DNA of 49,669 bases. It comes from CAADGL01 sp964643885 (GTDB taxonomy: Bacteria > Planctomycetota > Phycisphaerae > UBA1845 > Fen-1342). The position numbers were made by a program, and so were the translations under genes. Location of the stretch: contig CAZXUI010000025.1 of the NCBI GenBank assembly GCA_964643885.1, positions 1 to 49,669 on the forward strand. The letters are read 5' to 3'. The first letter of the stretch is position 1. Each line of letters begins with the position of its first letter. Below the pieces are notes generated by a model. The model was not told where the DNA came from, searched no databases, and saw only the letters and a program-made list of their open reading frames with translations. Of this stretch, positions 8,325-16,966 are shown one piece after another.

Positions 8325-10193
8325 ATGTCGGTGGACGGACGAGCGCCGCTGCTGGTCGCGTTGAATGAAGCGGATGTCGCGGCCATGGACGCCGCAGGCG
8401 CTGGCGGGCAACTGCTGGTACACGACCCTGACCTGCATCTGCGACTCCTGGAGCTCGGCCGCGAGCACGTGACGACGTGGGACGTCGTCGGGCATGACGA
8501 GCGAGAGGCAGTGCACGCGCTGGACGAGAGCGCGTGGGCGTTCTGGCGCGAGGCAGCCCGGGCGCCGTTCGGCTCGGTCGATCTGCTGCAATGTGCGGGC
8601 TTCCGGCATGCATCGTGGATCAGCCGGCTGGTTTGGGCGGCGTACGTCGTTCGGCGCGCGGCGGAGCGGCTCGATCCGGCGGCGATCGTCACCACGGACC
8701 AGGAGGTCGGCCACGCGCTCGATCAACCGGCCGAAAGCCGCGAGTTCGCGGCGATGGCGGCCGTCGCGGCGGGCGTGGCAGAGCATCTCGGGCTGCCAGT
8801 GCGGCGCGTTTCGTGCGGGCGCGAGCGCGGCGGCGCGGCGTTTCATGACGAGATCCGCGAACGGACGCAGTCGGACCTGCCGGCGGTAAATCTCGCGAGC
8901 GAGCTGACAGCGCGCCCGTTCGTGCTCTTTCAGGCCAACGGCAGCGACCTGCCACGGCAGCTTCCGCTGGTTCGCGAGCTCATAGGGGACGGCCGGCTCG
9001 CGGCCGTGCAGGTGTACAAGTGGGCGGAGCGGACGGACCTCGAGTCGGCTCGCGGGCTGGGCCATCCCGTGTTGCACGAATCGCAGCTCGCGCCGCCGGC
9101 CGCGGGTATCGACACACGGGGCATCAGTGCCGCCGCGCGGCTGCGTTTCGAGCAGCACGCGGTCCGGCTGACGGATGTCGTGCTGCGGACGGTTTTCGCC
9201 AATCCGCACTTGCGCAGCCATTACGAGTTTCTCTTCGGCGAGTATGTTCAGCGGATTGCGGCACAGTCGGCCGCGTGGAGGCGGTGGATCGCGCAGTGCC
9301 GGCCGGCCGCGTTCGTCGCGAACTACCACAGCCCGCTGCTCGACCTGATGGCGGCCGAGGGCGTGCCGAGCCTCGTGCTGCCGCACGGATTGAGCGTCTG
9401 CGGTCTGCGGCGCTGGTATGAGAGTCTTCCGGGCGGCGTGCACGTAGCGACCTGCGGCGAGCGGCATGCGCAGCGGCTCGTGCAGGCCGGGTTCGAAGCG
9501 CAGCGCGTGCACGTCACAAAGCCGAGTCTTGCGCCGGCTCATCCCGCCTCGCGCGAGTCGGCGCCGGCCGGCCCGGCCGGGCAACGCCGCATCCTGCTGT
9601 GCACCGGCAACCTGGGAATCCCGAGCAAGTTCGTCCACCCGCCGCTGACGGACTGGAAGCGCGCCCTGGCGAGCATCGTGCAGCTCGGCCGGCTCGCCGC
9701 GCGGCATCCGCAGTGGCAGTTCGCCGTCAAGTGCCACCCGCGTTTCGATCACCCGGCCGTCTTCGAGCGCGTCAATCGCGAACTGCCGCCGCCACTGCAC
9801 TGGCCGATCCGGTCGGACTTGCCGCTCGAGCAGGCTGCGGCCGACGCCGACGTCGTCGTCTTCTGCAACATCTTCAGCTCCGGGCAGATCGAGCTTTCCG
9901 CGGCCGGGCGTGTTGTGCTCGTGCTGGCCGATGCGCTCGTCTGGGACGACTCCGTCGGCAGCCAGACGCAGTACTGGCCGCGGCTCGAGAGCGTAGGCGC
10001 GCTCGAAGAGGAACTCGCGCGGCTGCTGTCGGATGAGTCTTACGCCGCGTCGCGCCGGCGGCAGTGCGCGGCGGCCGCGCGGCATTTTTTCGCCGGGGCG
10101 GACGCCCGGCATGTCCCCAGTCAAGCAGAACTCATTCTGCGGCTGGCCGGCGGCTGCCCGGCAGCCACGCCGGCCAGGCCGTGCGCCCGGTAA
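8325..10193 (+). CDS. Probable GT-B surface-polysaccharide transferase
   Basis: A 622-residue protein without a confident family name. Two motifs point to the capsule/teichoic-acid class of GT-B transferases: VLPHG with His at about residue 353, and AVKCHPRF at about 467-474. Both lie in a domain that ends with DVVVFCNIFSSG. The N-terminal 200 residues may be a second nucleotide- or acceptor-binding domain. It begins 7 bp after the methyltransferase and stops 12 bp before the GT2 gene, so the three are probably co-transcribed. The substrate is unknown. It could alternatively be a non-enzymatic partner, since the motifs are degenerate compared with CDP-glycerol transferases. Confidence 0.6.
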   Translation: MSVDGRAPLLVALNEADVAAMDAAGAGGQLLVHDPDLHLRLLELGREHVTTWDVVGHDEREAVHALDESAWAFWREAARAPFGSVDLLQCAGFRHASWISRLVWAAYVVRRAAERLDPAAIVTTDQEVGHALDQPAESREFAAMAAVAAGVAEHLGLPVRRVSCGRERGGAAFHDEIRERTQSDLPAVNLASELTARPFVLFQANGSDLPRQLPLVRELIGDGRLAAVQVYKWAERTDLESARGLGHPVLHESQLAPPAAGIDTRGISAAARLRFEQHAVRLTDVVLRTVFANPHLRSHYEFLFGEYVQRIAAQSAAWRRWIAQCRPAAFVANYHSPLLDLMAAEGVPSLVLPHGLSVCGLRRWYESLPGGVHVATCGERHAQRLVQAGFEAQRVHVTKPSLAPAHPASRESAPAGPAGQRRILLCTGNLGIPSKFVHPPLTDWKRALASIVQLGRLAARHPQWQFAVKCHPRFDHPAVFERVNRELPPPLHWPIRSDLPLEQAAADADVVVFCNIFSSGQIELSAAGRVVLVLADALVWDDSVGSQTQYWPRLESVGALEEELARLLSDESYAASRRRQCAAAARHFFAGADARHVPSQAELILRLAGGCPAATPARPCAR

Positions 10194-10205
10194 GAGGAGA
10201 ATCGT

Positions 10206-11309
10206 GTGCCCAGAATCTCGATCGTGATTCCGACGAACCGCCCGGCCGACTTCGTGCGGCCGTGCCTCGACGCCATCGGCCGCATGAGCTTCGAGCCGGC
10301 AAGCGTCGAGGTGTTCGTGGTGTTCAACGGGGTCGAGCCGCCCGCAGCAACGCTGGACGGCCGCTGGCCGTTCAAGCTGCACGTGGCCTCCGTGCCGCAG
10401 GCGAACATCTGCGCCGCGAAGAACGTGGCGCTGGAGCGGGCGAGCGGCGAGTGGCTGCTGTTCATCAACGACGACACGTACGTGGAGCCGGATTTCGCCC
10501 GGGCGCATCTGGCGGCGCATGCGGCGCTGGACCGGCCGGCGATGGTCGTCGGCCTGGCCGAGTGGCAGCGCTACGAGGACGAGACGATCTTCGACCGGAT
10601 GATCCAGTCGACGTCGATGGTATTCTTCTATGACCGCATGCGCGAGCCGGGTTGGTTCGGCTTCCGGCATGCGTGGAACCTGAACCTGTCGGTGCATCGG
10701 CGCTACGTCGAGCAGGAGCGGTTCTGCGAGGCGATCGAGCCGGTCTATTTCGACGACCTGGAGTTCGCCTGGCGGCTCGAGCAGCGGCACGGGCTGCGCG
10801 TCTGGTTCGCGCCGCAGGCCCGCAACGTGCACGATCATCGCTACACGCTGGAGAGCTATTTGCGGCGCGAGGGGGCGGTCGGGCGGGCGGCGGCGCGGCT
10901 CGGGCAAAGCAACCCGGCGTGCTTCCGGGCGATCTACGGCAGCGAGCTCGATGCGGATTACCTCGATTATTGCAGCGCGTTCGTGGAGCGCGAGGTCCGC
11001 AACGAGCGCGAGCTGCTGGCGACGCTGGAGAGCATCGTCCGCCGCCCGGCGGCGACGCTGGTCGGCGATGCGGAGATGCAGGCGGCCTGGATACGCTCGC
11101 TCTACCACGCGCATCTGCCGCTCAAACGGTTGGCTTTCCGGCGCGGATTGCTCGAGGCGGCCGCTGGCGGCGCGGCCGAGGCGGGCGGTGCGGCCGGCTC
11201 GGCCGGTGCGGCGGGCGCGAGCGCGAATGCACGGGCGGCGCCGCCGCGGCTGTGGGATGTGATTCCGAGCCGGCGGGCGGAGTTGAGTTCGATCTCAGCG
11301 GGGCGCTGA
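10206..11309 (+). CDS. Glycosyltransferase family 2
   Basis: An inverting GT-A transferase of 367 residues. ISIVIPTNRP opens the nucleotide-binding fold and FINDDTYVEPDF near residues 86-97 carries the metal-binding Asp pair. AIEPVYFDDLEFAWRL around 180 provides the acceptor-side acidic motif (D-D-x-E). The GTG start is fixed by an AAGAGGAGA ribosome-binding site 5 nt upstream. The last 50 residues are an Ala/Gly-rich tail, probably disordered and possibly expanded by repeat slippage. It is the third gene of the operon with the methyltransferase and the 622-residue transferase. It likely extends or decorates the same glycan. Confidence 0.88.
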   Translation: MPRISIVIPTNRPADFVRPCLDAIGRMSFEPASVEVFVVFNGVEPPAATLDGRWPFKLHVASVPQANICAAKNVALERASGEWLLFINDDTYVEPDFARAHLAAHAALDRPAMVVGLAEWQRYEDETIFDRMIQSTSMVFFYDRMREPGWFGFRHAWNLNLSVHRRYVEQERFCEAIEPVYFDDLEFAWRLEQRHGLRVWFAPQARNVHDHRYTLESYLRREGAVGRAAARLGQSNPACFRAIYGSELDADYLDYCSAFVEREVRNERELLATLESIVRRPAATLVGDAEMQAAWIRSLYHAHLPLKRLAFRRGLLEAAAGGAAEAGGAAGSAGAAGASANARAAPPRLWDVIPSRRAELSSISAGR

Positions 11310-11660
11310 GCGGCGGGCGATGTGGGCAGGCGGGTGGCATGCTCTCGGCGCAGTCGCCGGGGAGCGTGGGCGTCTCGCTCGCAGTCATTGGGTGCTGCGG
11401 GCGTCTCGCCCGTACGTTGCCTTCACGCGGCGCCACGTTGGGGAGCGCGGGGTTCCGCCGGCATGATCCGAGCCGCGAGCGTGAGCGAGCGGGCTGGGGG
11501 TGCGGCGCGTCCCGCGCAGCGCAAGCCGACATCCACCTATCACAAGCGCACGCTCACAGCGCAAGGTGTACGCGTACCGGCGCGTGTACGCGGGTGACGC
11601 TACCGCACTGGCCCGCTCCCTTACGGTCGCGGCTCGGTTCATGCACGCTCGCCGCTCGAA
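11310..11660. other. Convergent intergenic region
   Basis: The 351 bases between two convergent genes hold no credible ORF. They contain a CGGGCG-TCT-CGCCCG hairpin at 11398-11412 and the inverted 33-bp pair listed separately. Either could stop transcription from both sides. Confidence 0.6.
11463..11642. repeat. Inverted pair of a 33-bp repeat around a 114-bp centre
   Basis: 11463-11495 (containing GAGCCGCGAGCGTGAGCGAG) and the reverse complement of 11610-11642 match at 28 of 33 positions. The centre, 11496-11609, is not obviously coding and contains GTGTACGCGTACCGGCGCG-like alternating words. The layout, two inverted ends around a short non-coding core between convergent genes, resembles a MITE or paired REP element. 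No terminal target duplication was identified. Confidence 0.6.
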
Positions 11661-12401
11661 TCACGAGCAGCCGTAATCCCCCAGCAGCGCCACCAGATCG
11701 TTGAAATCCGTATCCCCGTCGCCGTCCACGTCGCCCGAGCAGCTCGCGGTGCAGCCATAATCGGCTAGCAGCAACACCAGATCGTCGAAGTCCGTATCGC
11801 CGTCACCGTCCAGGTCGGCCGTACAGCCGCCGCCGAGCTCGATCGTCAGCGTCGTGTTCTCCGTCAAAATGCTCGGAAACAGATTCGCCGACGTGCCGGA
11901 CACGCGCAGGCCGATGTGCGTCGCCCCGCCGCTGACCAGCGTCTGCACCGCGCCGGTCACATCGAATGAGAACGGGTGGCCGCTGGGCAGGTCGACCTGC
12001 TCCCACGTGCTCGTGCCGACGACCGTGCCGGCGATCTGGTAGTCGCTCAGGTCCGCCACGCCGTTGCCGCTGTAGAGCGTGTAATCGAACATCCGCGGCC
12101 AGGTGCCGCCGGCGTTGTTATTGGCGATGTGGCCGGTGATCGTGGCGCTGGCGACCGTGCCGCCCCCCAGCCCGCTGATGTCGAACTCCTGCATCGCCCG
12201 GTCCGCCCGTGTCGACTGCGTCCGCAGCAACCCCTCGAACGGCGACCCGTTGAACGTGTCGCCCATGCCGTCCACCGGCTCGTCGTGCACCGAGAAAACC
12301 ACCACGGGCGTGAAGTCGTCCGCGGCCAACGGGGCCGGCGCCAGCGCAGCGGCCGCCAGAAGCGCACCGCAGCCAATCGGGAGTGTCAGAAAGCTCTTCA
12401 T
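11661..12401 (-). CDS. Secreted protein with C-terminal dockerin-like EF-hand pair
   Basis: A 246-residue exported protein. A signal peptide (about 1-27, ending APLAADD) is followed by a beta-rich domain of about 160 residues resembling DNRLRE or galactose-binding modules. Two calcium-binding dockerin-like repeats follow: DLDGDGDTDFDDLVLLLADY and DVDGDGDTDFNDLVALLGDY. Both end in YGC and are linked by a Cys-rich spacer. Such terminal repeats are very common in planctomycete secretomes, and a role in surface retention is inferred rather than shown. The start follows a strong AAGGAGG. The gene is divergent from the HtrA-like operon. Confidence 0.85.
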   Translation of the reverse strand: MKSFLTLPIGCGALLAAAALAPAPLAADDFTPVVVFSVHDEPVDGMGDTFNGSPFEGLLRTQSTRADRAMQEFDISGLGGGTVASATITGHIANNNAGGTWPRMFDYTLYSGNGVADLSDYQIAGTVVGTSTWEQVDLPSGHPFSFDVTGAVQTLVSGGATHIGLRVSGTSANLFPSILTENTTLTIELGGGCTADLDGDGDTDFDDLVLLLADYGCTASCSGDVDGDGDTDFNDLVALLGDYGCS

Positions 12402-12582
12402 TCCGATGCCTCCTTCCGAGTATCTGAGTTGGTCCAGATTCGCGGATCGGCCCGGACACCCAGACCTCTCACGGCCGCCCTTCCCCCCGCCGCGAGCGCC
12501 GGCCGATCTGCTCCGCCCAGTATAGTGTTTCGCAGGGGGCGATGTCAGTCGGGATTGCGGCGGCCGGCCGGCCGGTGCTCGC

Positions 12583-12617
12583 GGTCTCGCGACCGAGACC
12601 CGGCGATCGCGTATAAA
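12583..12617 (+). promoter_or_regulatory. Candidate promoter with 18-bp palindrome in -35 zone
   Basis: GGTCTCG-CGAC-CGAGACC (12583-12600) is a perfect inverted repeat ending 11 bp before TATAAA (12612-12617). If TATAAA is a -10 box, the palindrome covers the -35 region and could be an operator for the protease operon starting at 12745. The rest of the 343-bp gap (12402-12744) shows nothing firm; TATAGT near 12519 is a weaker -10-like word. Confidence 0.3.
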
Positions 12618-12744
12618 CTATGCCTGGAGCGGGCCTTGCGAGGAGCTCGAGCACACGGGCTGCCGGTCCGCCGACGACTGGCGGCCGGCGGCCGGCCGGG
12701 GCCTGGGCCCGGCGGGGTTCTCGCTTGCTCACAGGGAGGTCGCA

Positions 12745-14937
12745 ATGTCGCAGGTCGGAGGTCGAGTCGCGTGCAGGGGCCGGCGAGTGGTTCGGCGGGC
12801 GCTGAGCGTCGCCGTGGCGGCCGCGCTGATCGTCGCGTCGGTGCCGTCCGCGGCGCAGCAGCCGCCTGAGCTGCCACCGGACGAAGTGCGGAAGGCGGAC
12901 CAGCTTCGCGAGGACCTGCGGCGGATGACATCGCTGGCCCGCGACCGAGTCTTTCCCGCCCTGGTCAACATCAGCGTGATCACGGTGCGCTACTTCGGGG
13001 GCAAGGAGCAGAAGGGCCGCGCGGTCGGCAGCGGCACGATCATCTCCGAGGACGGGTATGTGCTGACGAACTACCACGTGGCCCAGAACGGCCGCAAGTT
13101 CCGCGTGACGCTGGCGGACAAGCAGGAGGTGACCGCTGAGCTGGTGGGCGAGGATCCGCTATGCGACCTGGCGGTCCTGAAGCTCGATCTCGACGAGCTG
13201 AAGGACAAGTCGATGCCCTTGCCGGTCGCGCGCTTCGGCGACTCCGATGAGCTGGTCATCGGCGACACGGTCATGGCGATGGGCAGCCCCTGGGCGCTGT
13301 CGCGCTCGGTGTCGATGGGCATCGTCTCGAACACGGAGCGCATTCTCGCCACGCGCGACGACGACACCGGCGAGCTGCAATTCGATGAGAACCAGCGAAC
13401 CGGGCTGTTCAATCGCTGGATTCAGCACGACGCGGCGATCAATCCGGGCAACAGCGGCGGGCCGCTGGTCAATCTCAAGGGCGAGATCGTCGGCGTCAAC
13501 ACGCGCGGCATGATCATCGGCGGCGACATGGGCTTCGCGATCCCGAGCAACATCGCCAAGTCGGTCGCCGCGGCACTGATTGAGCACGGGGAGGTGCCGC
13601 GCAGCAGCTTCGGCCTGACGCTCAAGCCGGTCAAGCGGATGGGCCGCGAGCGCGGCGTTCTGATCAATTCGATCGACCGGGAGGGCCCGGCCGCGGCCGC
13701 GGGCCTGCACGCCGGAGACGTGATTCTCGCGATCGACGGCGAGCCGGTCACGGCGCTGCATGGCGAGCAGGTGCCGCCGATCCTCAAGCGGCTGGCGGAT
13801 TTCCCGATCGGGGCCGAGGTCAAGATTCGCTACGAGCGCGACGGGCAGGAGCTCGAGACAACGCTGACGACCGTCAAGCTCAAGCGCGACGCGGGCGAAG
13901 AGGCGGCCTTTCGCGGCTGGGGCCTGACGGCCCAGGATATCACCGAGAAGATGGCCCGCGACCGCCGCCTGGCCAGCACTCTGGGAGTGCTCGTCACCGG
14001 CGTGCGGCCCGGCAGCTCCGCCCAGCTCGCCGAGCCCCCGCTGGCCGACGGCGACGTGATCCGCCGCCTCGACGGCCGGCCGGTCGAGAACTTGGACCAA
14101 TTCGTCGAGCAGTACAACCGCATCATGGATGCGGAAGCTCTGCCGGAGTACCTCGTGGTCGAGTTCGAGCGGCTGGGCAAGAACCACGTGACGCTGCTCA
14201 AGCCGAAGCCCGACGAGGACGAGCCGCCGCCGCGAGAGCTGCCCAAGGCGTGGGTCGGCGTGGCCGTCCAGCCCGTCGTGCAGAAGCTGGCCGAACAGCT
14301 CGGCCACCCGGACCAGATCGGCTTCCGCATCACGCGCGTCTATCCCGGGACGAAGGCGGCCGGAACGGAGCTGCGCGTCGGCGATCTGATCACGCACCTC
14401 GACGGCGAGCCGCTGCGGCCCGTGGGTATGCAGGATGCCGACCTGTTCCATCGCCTGGTGCGGCGGCTCGATATCGACGGCCAGGTGACTTTGACCGTGT
14501 TCCGGCCGGGTGAGGCCGAGTCGCAGGGTGAGAGCCTGCAAATCTCCGTGCCGCTCGAGCGGACGCGGATTCAGCCCTCCGAGGCGCCGACCGACCGCAA
14601 CCGCACGTTCGAGCTGTTCGTGCGCGAGGTCACGTTCTTCGACCGCGATGAGAATCGCTGGGATGCCGACACATCCGGCGTGATCGTCGTGCAGCTCGAG
14701 CCGGCCGGCTGGGCGGGCCTGGGAGGCCTGCGGGCGCGCGACCTGATCCAGCGCATCGGCGACACGCCGATCCGCGACCTGGCGGACTATCGCCGCGTCA
14801 TGAAGCGGATCGAAGAGGAGCAGCCGGAGCGGATCGAGTTCGTCGTCCTGCGCGGCGTGCGGACGCATTTCCAGTACATAGAGCCGGACTGGAGCCCGAC
14901 GGTGGGCGACGCGGAATCCGGCGAGAAAGAGGAGTGA
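12745..14937 (+). CDS. HtrA/Deg-type serine protease with multiple PDZ domains
   Basis: An envelope trypsin-like protease of 730 residues. A signal or anchor segment (about 18-37) precedes a protease domain with the full triad: His111 (TNYHVA), Asp141 (DLAVLKL) and Ser237 (GNSGGPLV). Four PDZ-like segments follow at about 290-385, 395-490, 505-600 and 620-715, each with a 'GD-I-x-x-(I/L)DG' type core (DVILAIDGEP, DVIRRLDGRP, DLITHLDGEP, DLIQRIGDTP). Ordinary DegP has two PDZ domains, so this one is extended. AGGGAGG precedes the ATG. The related inactive-looking gene begins 4 bp after its stop, implying co-expression. It likely degrades or guards misfolded exported proteins. Confidence 0.9.
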   Translation: MSQVGGRVACRGRRVVRRALSVAVAAALIVASVPSAAQQPPELPPDEVRKADQLREDLRRMTSLARDRVFPALVNISVITVRYFGGKEQKGRAVGSGTIISEDGYVLTNYHVAQNGRKFRVTLADKQEVTAELVGEDPLCDLAVLKLDLDELKDKSMPLPVARFGDSDELVIGDTVMAMGSPWALSRSVSMGIVSNTERILATRDDDTGELQFDENQRTGLFNRWIQHDAAINPGNSGGPLVNLKGEIVGVNTRGMIIGGDMGFAIPSNIAKSVAAALIEHGEVPRSSFGLTLKPVKRMGRERGVLINSIDREGPAAAAGLHAGDVILAIDGEPVTALHGEQVPPILKRLADFPIGAEVKIRYERDGQELETTLTTVKLKRDAGEEAAFRGWGLTAQDITEKMARDRRLASTLGVLVTGVRPGSSAQLAEPPLADGDVIRRLDGRPVENLDQFVEQYNRIMDAEALPEYLVVEFERLGKNHVTLLKPKPDEDEPPPRELPKAWVGVAVQPVVQKLAEQLGHPDQIGFRITRVYPGTKAAGTELRVGDLITHLDGEPLRPVGMQDADLFHRLVRRLDIDGQVTLTVFRPGEAESQGESLQISVPLERTRIQPSEAPTDRNRTFELFVREVTFFDRDENRWDADTSGVIVVQLEPAGWAGLGGLRARDLIQRIGDTPIRDLADYRRVMKRIEEEQPERIEFVVLRGVRTHFQYIEPDWSPTVGDAESGEKEE

Positions 14938-14941
14938 TCCC

Positions 14942-15802
14942 ATGCTGCATGCAGGTTGCTGTCGCGCCGCGGTCGGCCTGATGATCGCCGCGGGTCTCGT
15001 CGCGTTGCCGGCCGGATCGCGCGCGGACGACGCCGCGCTGTTCAAGCAGCTCTCGGACAAGGTCGGGCCCGCGCTGGTGACGGTGAAGTTCAACCTGAAG
15101 ATCCGCCTGACGGGTTTCGCCGGACTGGGTGGCGAGCAGGAGAACGAGAACGAGATCACCGGCGTAATGGTCGATCCGGGAGGCCTCGTGCTCTGCTCGA
15201 ATACGTCGCTCGGCGGCGTCAGCCGCGTGGCGCGAAACGTCGGCCTCGATATGACCGCCACGCCGTCGGACCTGCGTGTGCTGGCCGGCGACGACAACGA
15301 GGGGCTCGAGGCCCGCCTCGTCGCCCGCGACAGCGAGCTGGATCTGGCCTGGATACAGATCCGCGAGCCGGGCGAGCGCACGTTCGCCTGCATCGATCTC
15401 GACGCATCGGCCAAGGCCGAGCTCGGCCAGCGGCTGCTCGCCGTAGAGCGGATGGGCAAGTACTTCGACCGGGCAGCGGTGGTGAGCGAGGCGCGCATCG
15501 GCGGCATTACCCGCAAGCCGCGCGAGCTGTACGTGCCCTCGAGCCCGCTGGGCTCCGGCGGATTGCCCGTTTTCAGCGAAGCCGGGCAGCTTGTGGGCAT
15601 CGTGGTGACGCAGATGCCGGATGCGGGCAGCAGCGGCGGCGGGCCCAACGTCGCCCGGGCGCTCGCCTCTGCCGGTGACATCGCCCGCGGCGTCATCCTG
15701 CCGGCCGACCGGGTCGCCAGCGCCACCCGGCGGGCCAAGGAGCTGACCCCGCTGGAAGAGACGCAGGAGGCGGAGGAGGCGGGGGAGAGCGACGGCGAAT
15801 AG
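14942..15802 (+). CDS. Trypsin-fold protein lacking the catalytic His (HtrA partner)
   Basis: A 286-residue exported protein with the outline of the HtrA protease domain. It has a signal peptide to about residue 28, KVGPALVTVKF and VDPGGLVLCSN strands, and a DLAW motif with Asp134 aligned to the catalytic Asp. LGSGGLPVF has Ser205 where GNSGGP is expected. The position of the catalytic His reads SNTSLGG, without His, so the triad is incomplete. No PDZ domain follows; the acidic tail is Glu-rich. It is separated by 4 bp from the active protease gene upstream. A regulatory, substrate-presenting or decoy role is inferred. Confidence 0.7.
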   Translation: MLHAGCCRAAVGLMIAAGLVALPAGSRADDAALFKQLSDKVGPALVTVKFNLKIRLTGFAGLGGEQENENEITGVMVDPGGLVLCSNTSLGGVSRVARNVGLDMTATPSDLRVLAGDDNEGLEARLVARDSELDLAWIQIREPGERTFACIDLDASAKAELGQRLLAVERMGKYFDRAAVVSEARIGGITRKPRELYVPSSPLGSGGLPVFSEAGQLVGIVVTQMPDAGSSGGGPNVARALASAGDIARGVILPADRVASATRRAKELTPLEETQEAEEAGESDGE

Positions 15803-15849
15803 CTGCCGCGGCGCGGATCAGGCCGGGGATTTCGTCGATGGCGCAAACT

Positions 15850-15893
15850 CGCGGCCGGCGGGCCGGGATGCCGTTTCCCGCTCGCCGGCCGCG
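15850..15893. terminator. GC-rich hairpin between convergent genes
   Basis: Arms 15850-15863 (CGCGGCCGGCGGGC) and 15880-15893 (GCTCGCCGGCCGCG) pair at 13 of 14 positions around a 16-nt loop. It lies between the stops of two convergent genes and could serve both. No U-tract follows on either side, so intrinsic termination is only suggested. Confidence 0.35.
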
Positions 15894-15918
15894 GTTGGTT
15901 GCTGATCAGCCCGGCCGC

Positions 15919-16545
15919 TCACTTCCTGCGGCGGTGAACCAGCTCCAGACTCTTGAACTCCTTCCCGTCGGGGGTGGGTTGATGCATCTCCATGGTGTAC
16001 TTGTCCGGTCCATCGATGCGATAGACGGACTTCAGCCAGCTCTTGCTGCCGGTGAAGGGATCGTCGAACTCGAACTTGAGCGTGATCACCTTGCCGGACG
16101 CATCGCAGGTGCCTTCGCCGGTCATGGTCATCGTGCCGTAGTTATCCATCCAGACGCAGGTGTACTTCTGCTTGGCGTTGTCGTAGCCGAAGATGCCGAG
16201 CCCCTCGAACTCCGGCATCTCCGGGATCATCGCCTGGCCGGTGTAGTTCTGCTGGAGGAAGCGGCCACCCAGCACCCAGCGCGCCTCGCAGGCCCCGTTG
16301 TGGTCTGACCAGGGCGCCTCGGGCGACATGCGCTGCTTGCCGGTCACGGTCCACTTGCCCTCGAGCGGCTTGAGATGGGCGTGATGCTCGCCCGGCGTGG
16401 CGATCTTGGCCCAGGCCTCCATCATCCTGGCCGTCTCGTCTTCCCCGGCGGGCGGCTGTTCGCTCTTCTTCTCCTGCGCGATCAGCGGGGCCGCGAGGAG
16501 GAAGGCACACGTCAGAATACAGATCAGATTGCGAGCATTGCACAT
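15919..16545 (-). CDS. Secreted DUF1579 protein
   Basis: A 208-residue protein of the DUF1579 family, a lipocalin-like domain of unknown function common in planctomycetes and acidobacteria. A signal peptide (about 1-23, ending PLIAQ) is followed by the family landmarks: HAHLKPLEGKWTVTGKQ, WVLGGRFLQQNYTGQ, EFEGLGIFGYDNAKQKYTCV and WMDNYGTMTM. AGGAG lies 7 nt before the ATG. It is the last of four minus-strand genes with short gaps (membrane protein, SRPBCC-YCII, VOC, this one). Its ligand is unknown. Confidence 0.88.
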   Translation of the reverse strand: MCNARNLICILTCAFLLAAPLIAQEKKSEQPPAGEDETARMMEAWAKIATPGEHHAHLKPLEGKWTVTGKQRMSPEAPWSDHNGACEARWVLGGRFLQQNYTGQAMIPEMPEFEGLGIFGYDNAKQKYTCVWMDNYGTMTMTGEGTCDASGKVITLKFEFDDPFTGSKSWLKSVYRIDGPDKYTMEMHQPTPDGKEFKSLELVHRRRK

Positions 16546-16596
16546 GTGAAGCTCCTGTCACGTGAGTTTGTGAGTTGGCCCGACCGTCCTGGTTCT

Positions 16597-16602
16597 ATCA
16601 TA
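16597..16602 (-). promoter_or_regulatory. Candidate -10 box TATGAT
   Basis: TATGAT on the minus strand overlaps the end of the VOC gene and would start a transcript about 45 nt upstream of the DUF1579 ATG. No -35 box is seen. The DUF1579 gene may therefore have its own promoter as well as operon read-through. Confidence 0.25.
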
Positions 16603-16966
16603 TCTGCGGCGGCGGCTGCATCGGCTTCCACAGCCCGAAGATGTTTCCCTCCGGGTCGGCGATCCAGGCGAAGTGCCCCATCCCCGGCACCTCGGTCGGC
16701 GGCACGACCGGATTGCCGCCGAGCTGGGTCGCCTGGGCGATGCTGGCCTCGAGATTGTCGACCTGCGCGTAGACGGTCACGTAGTTGTGCGGCTCGTGAC
16801 CGAGCGCGGTGAAGTGGCCCTGAATGCCGGTCTTTTCGCCGGTGTCGATCATCAGCGCCATGCCGCCGTAGTCCTCCAGCTTCCAGCCCAGGAGCTTGGC
16901 ATAGAACGCCGAGACCTTGGCCTTGTCCCTGCATCCGATCTCAAAGTGAATCACCGGATTCGGCAT
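16598..16966 (-). CDS. VOC superfamily (glyoxalase-like) protein
   Basis: A 122-residue vicinal-oxygen-chelate protein with two beta-alpha-beta-beta-beta modules: HFEIGCRDKAKVSAFYAKLLGW at the N-terminus and FAWIADPEGNIFGLW at the C-terminus. This is the pattern of glyoxalase/bleomycin-resistance relatives. The start MPNPVIHFEI is chosen because GAGAGG precedes it and a longer frame upstream has no family similarity. Candidate metal ligands are His in HFEIG, a mid-sequence His and Glu in DPEGN. The reaction cannot be assigned. Its neighbour upstream carries SRPBCC and YCII domains, a frequent companionship with VOC genes. Confidence 0.85.
   Translation of the reverse strand: MPNPVIHFEIGCRDKAKVSAFYAKLLGWKLEDYGGMALMIDTGEKTGIQGHFTALGHEPHNYVTVYAQVDNLEASIAQATQLGGNPVVPPTEVPGMGHFAWIADPEGNIFGLWKPMQPPPQI

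Noticed and set aside
8082..11114. Open frame of 1010 codons on the minus strand
   Set aside because: It is the Arg/Pro/His-rich antisense shadow of three plus-strand genes with clear domain motifs and good ribosome-binding sites.
13159..15846. Open frame of 895 codons on the minus strand
   Set aside because: Antisense to the HtrA-type protease and its partner; low-complexity sequence, no motif. A GC-rich genome artefact.
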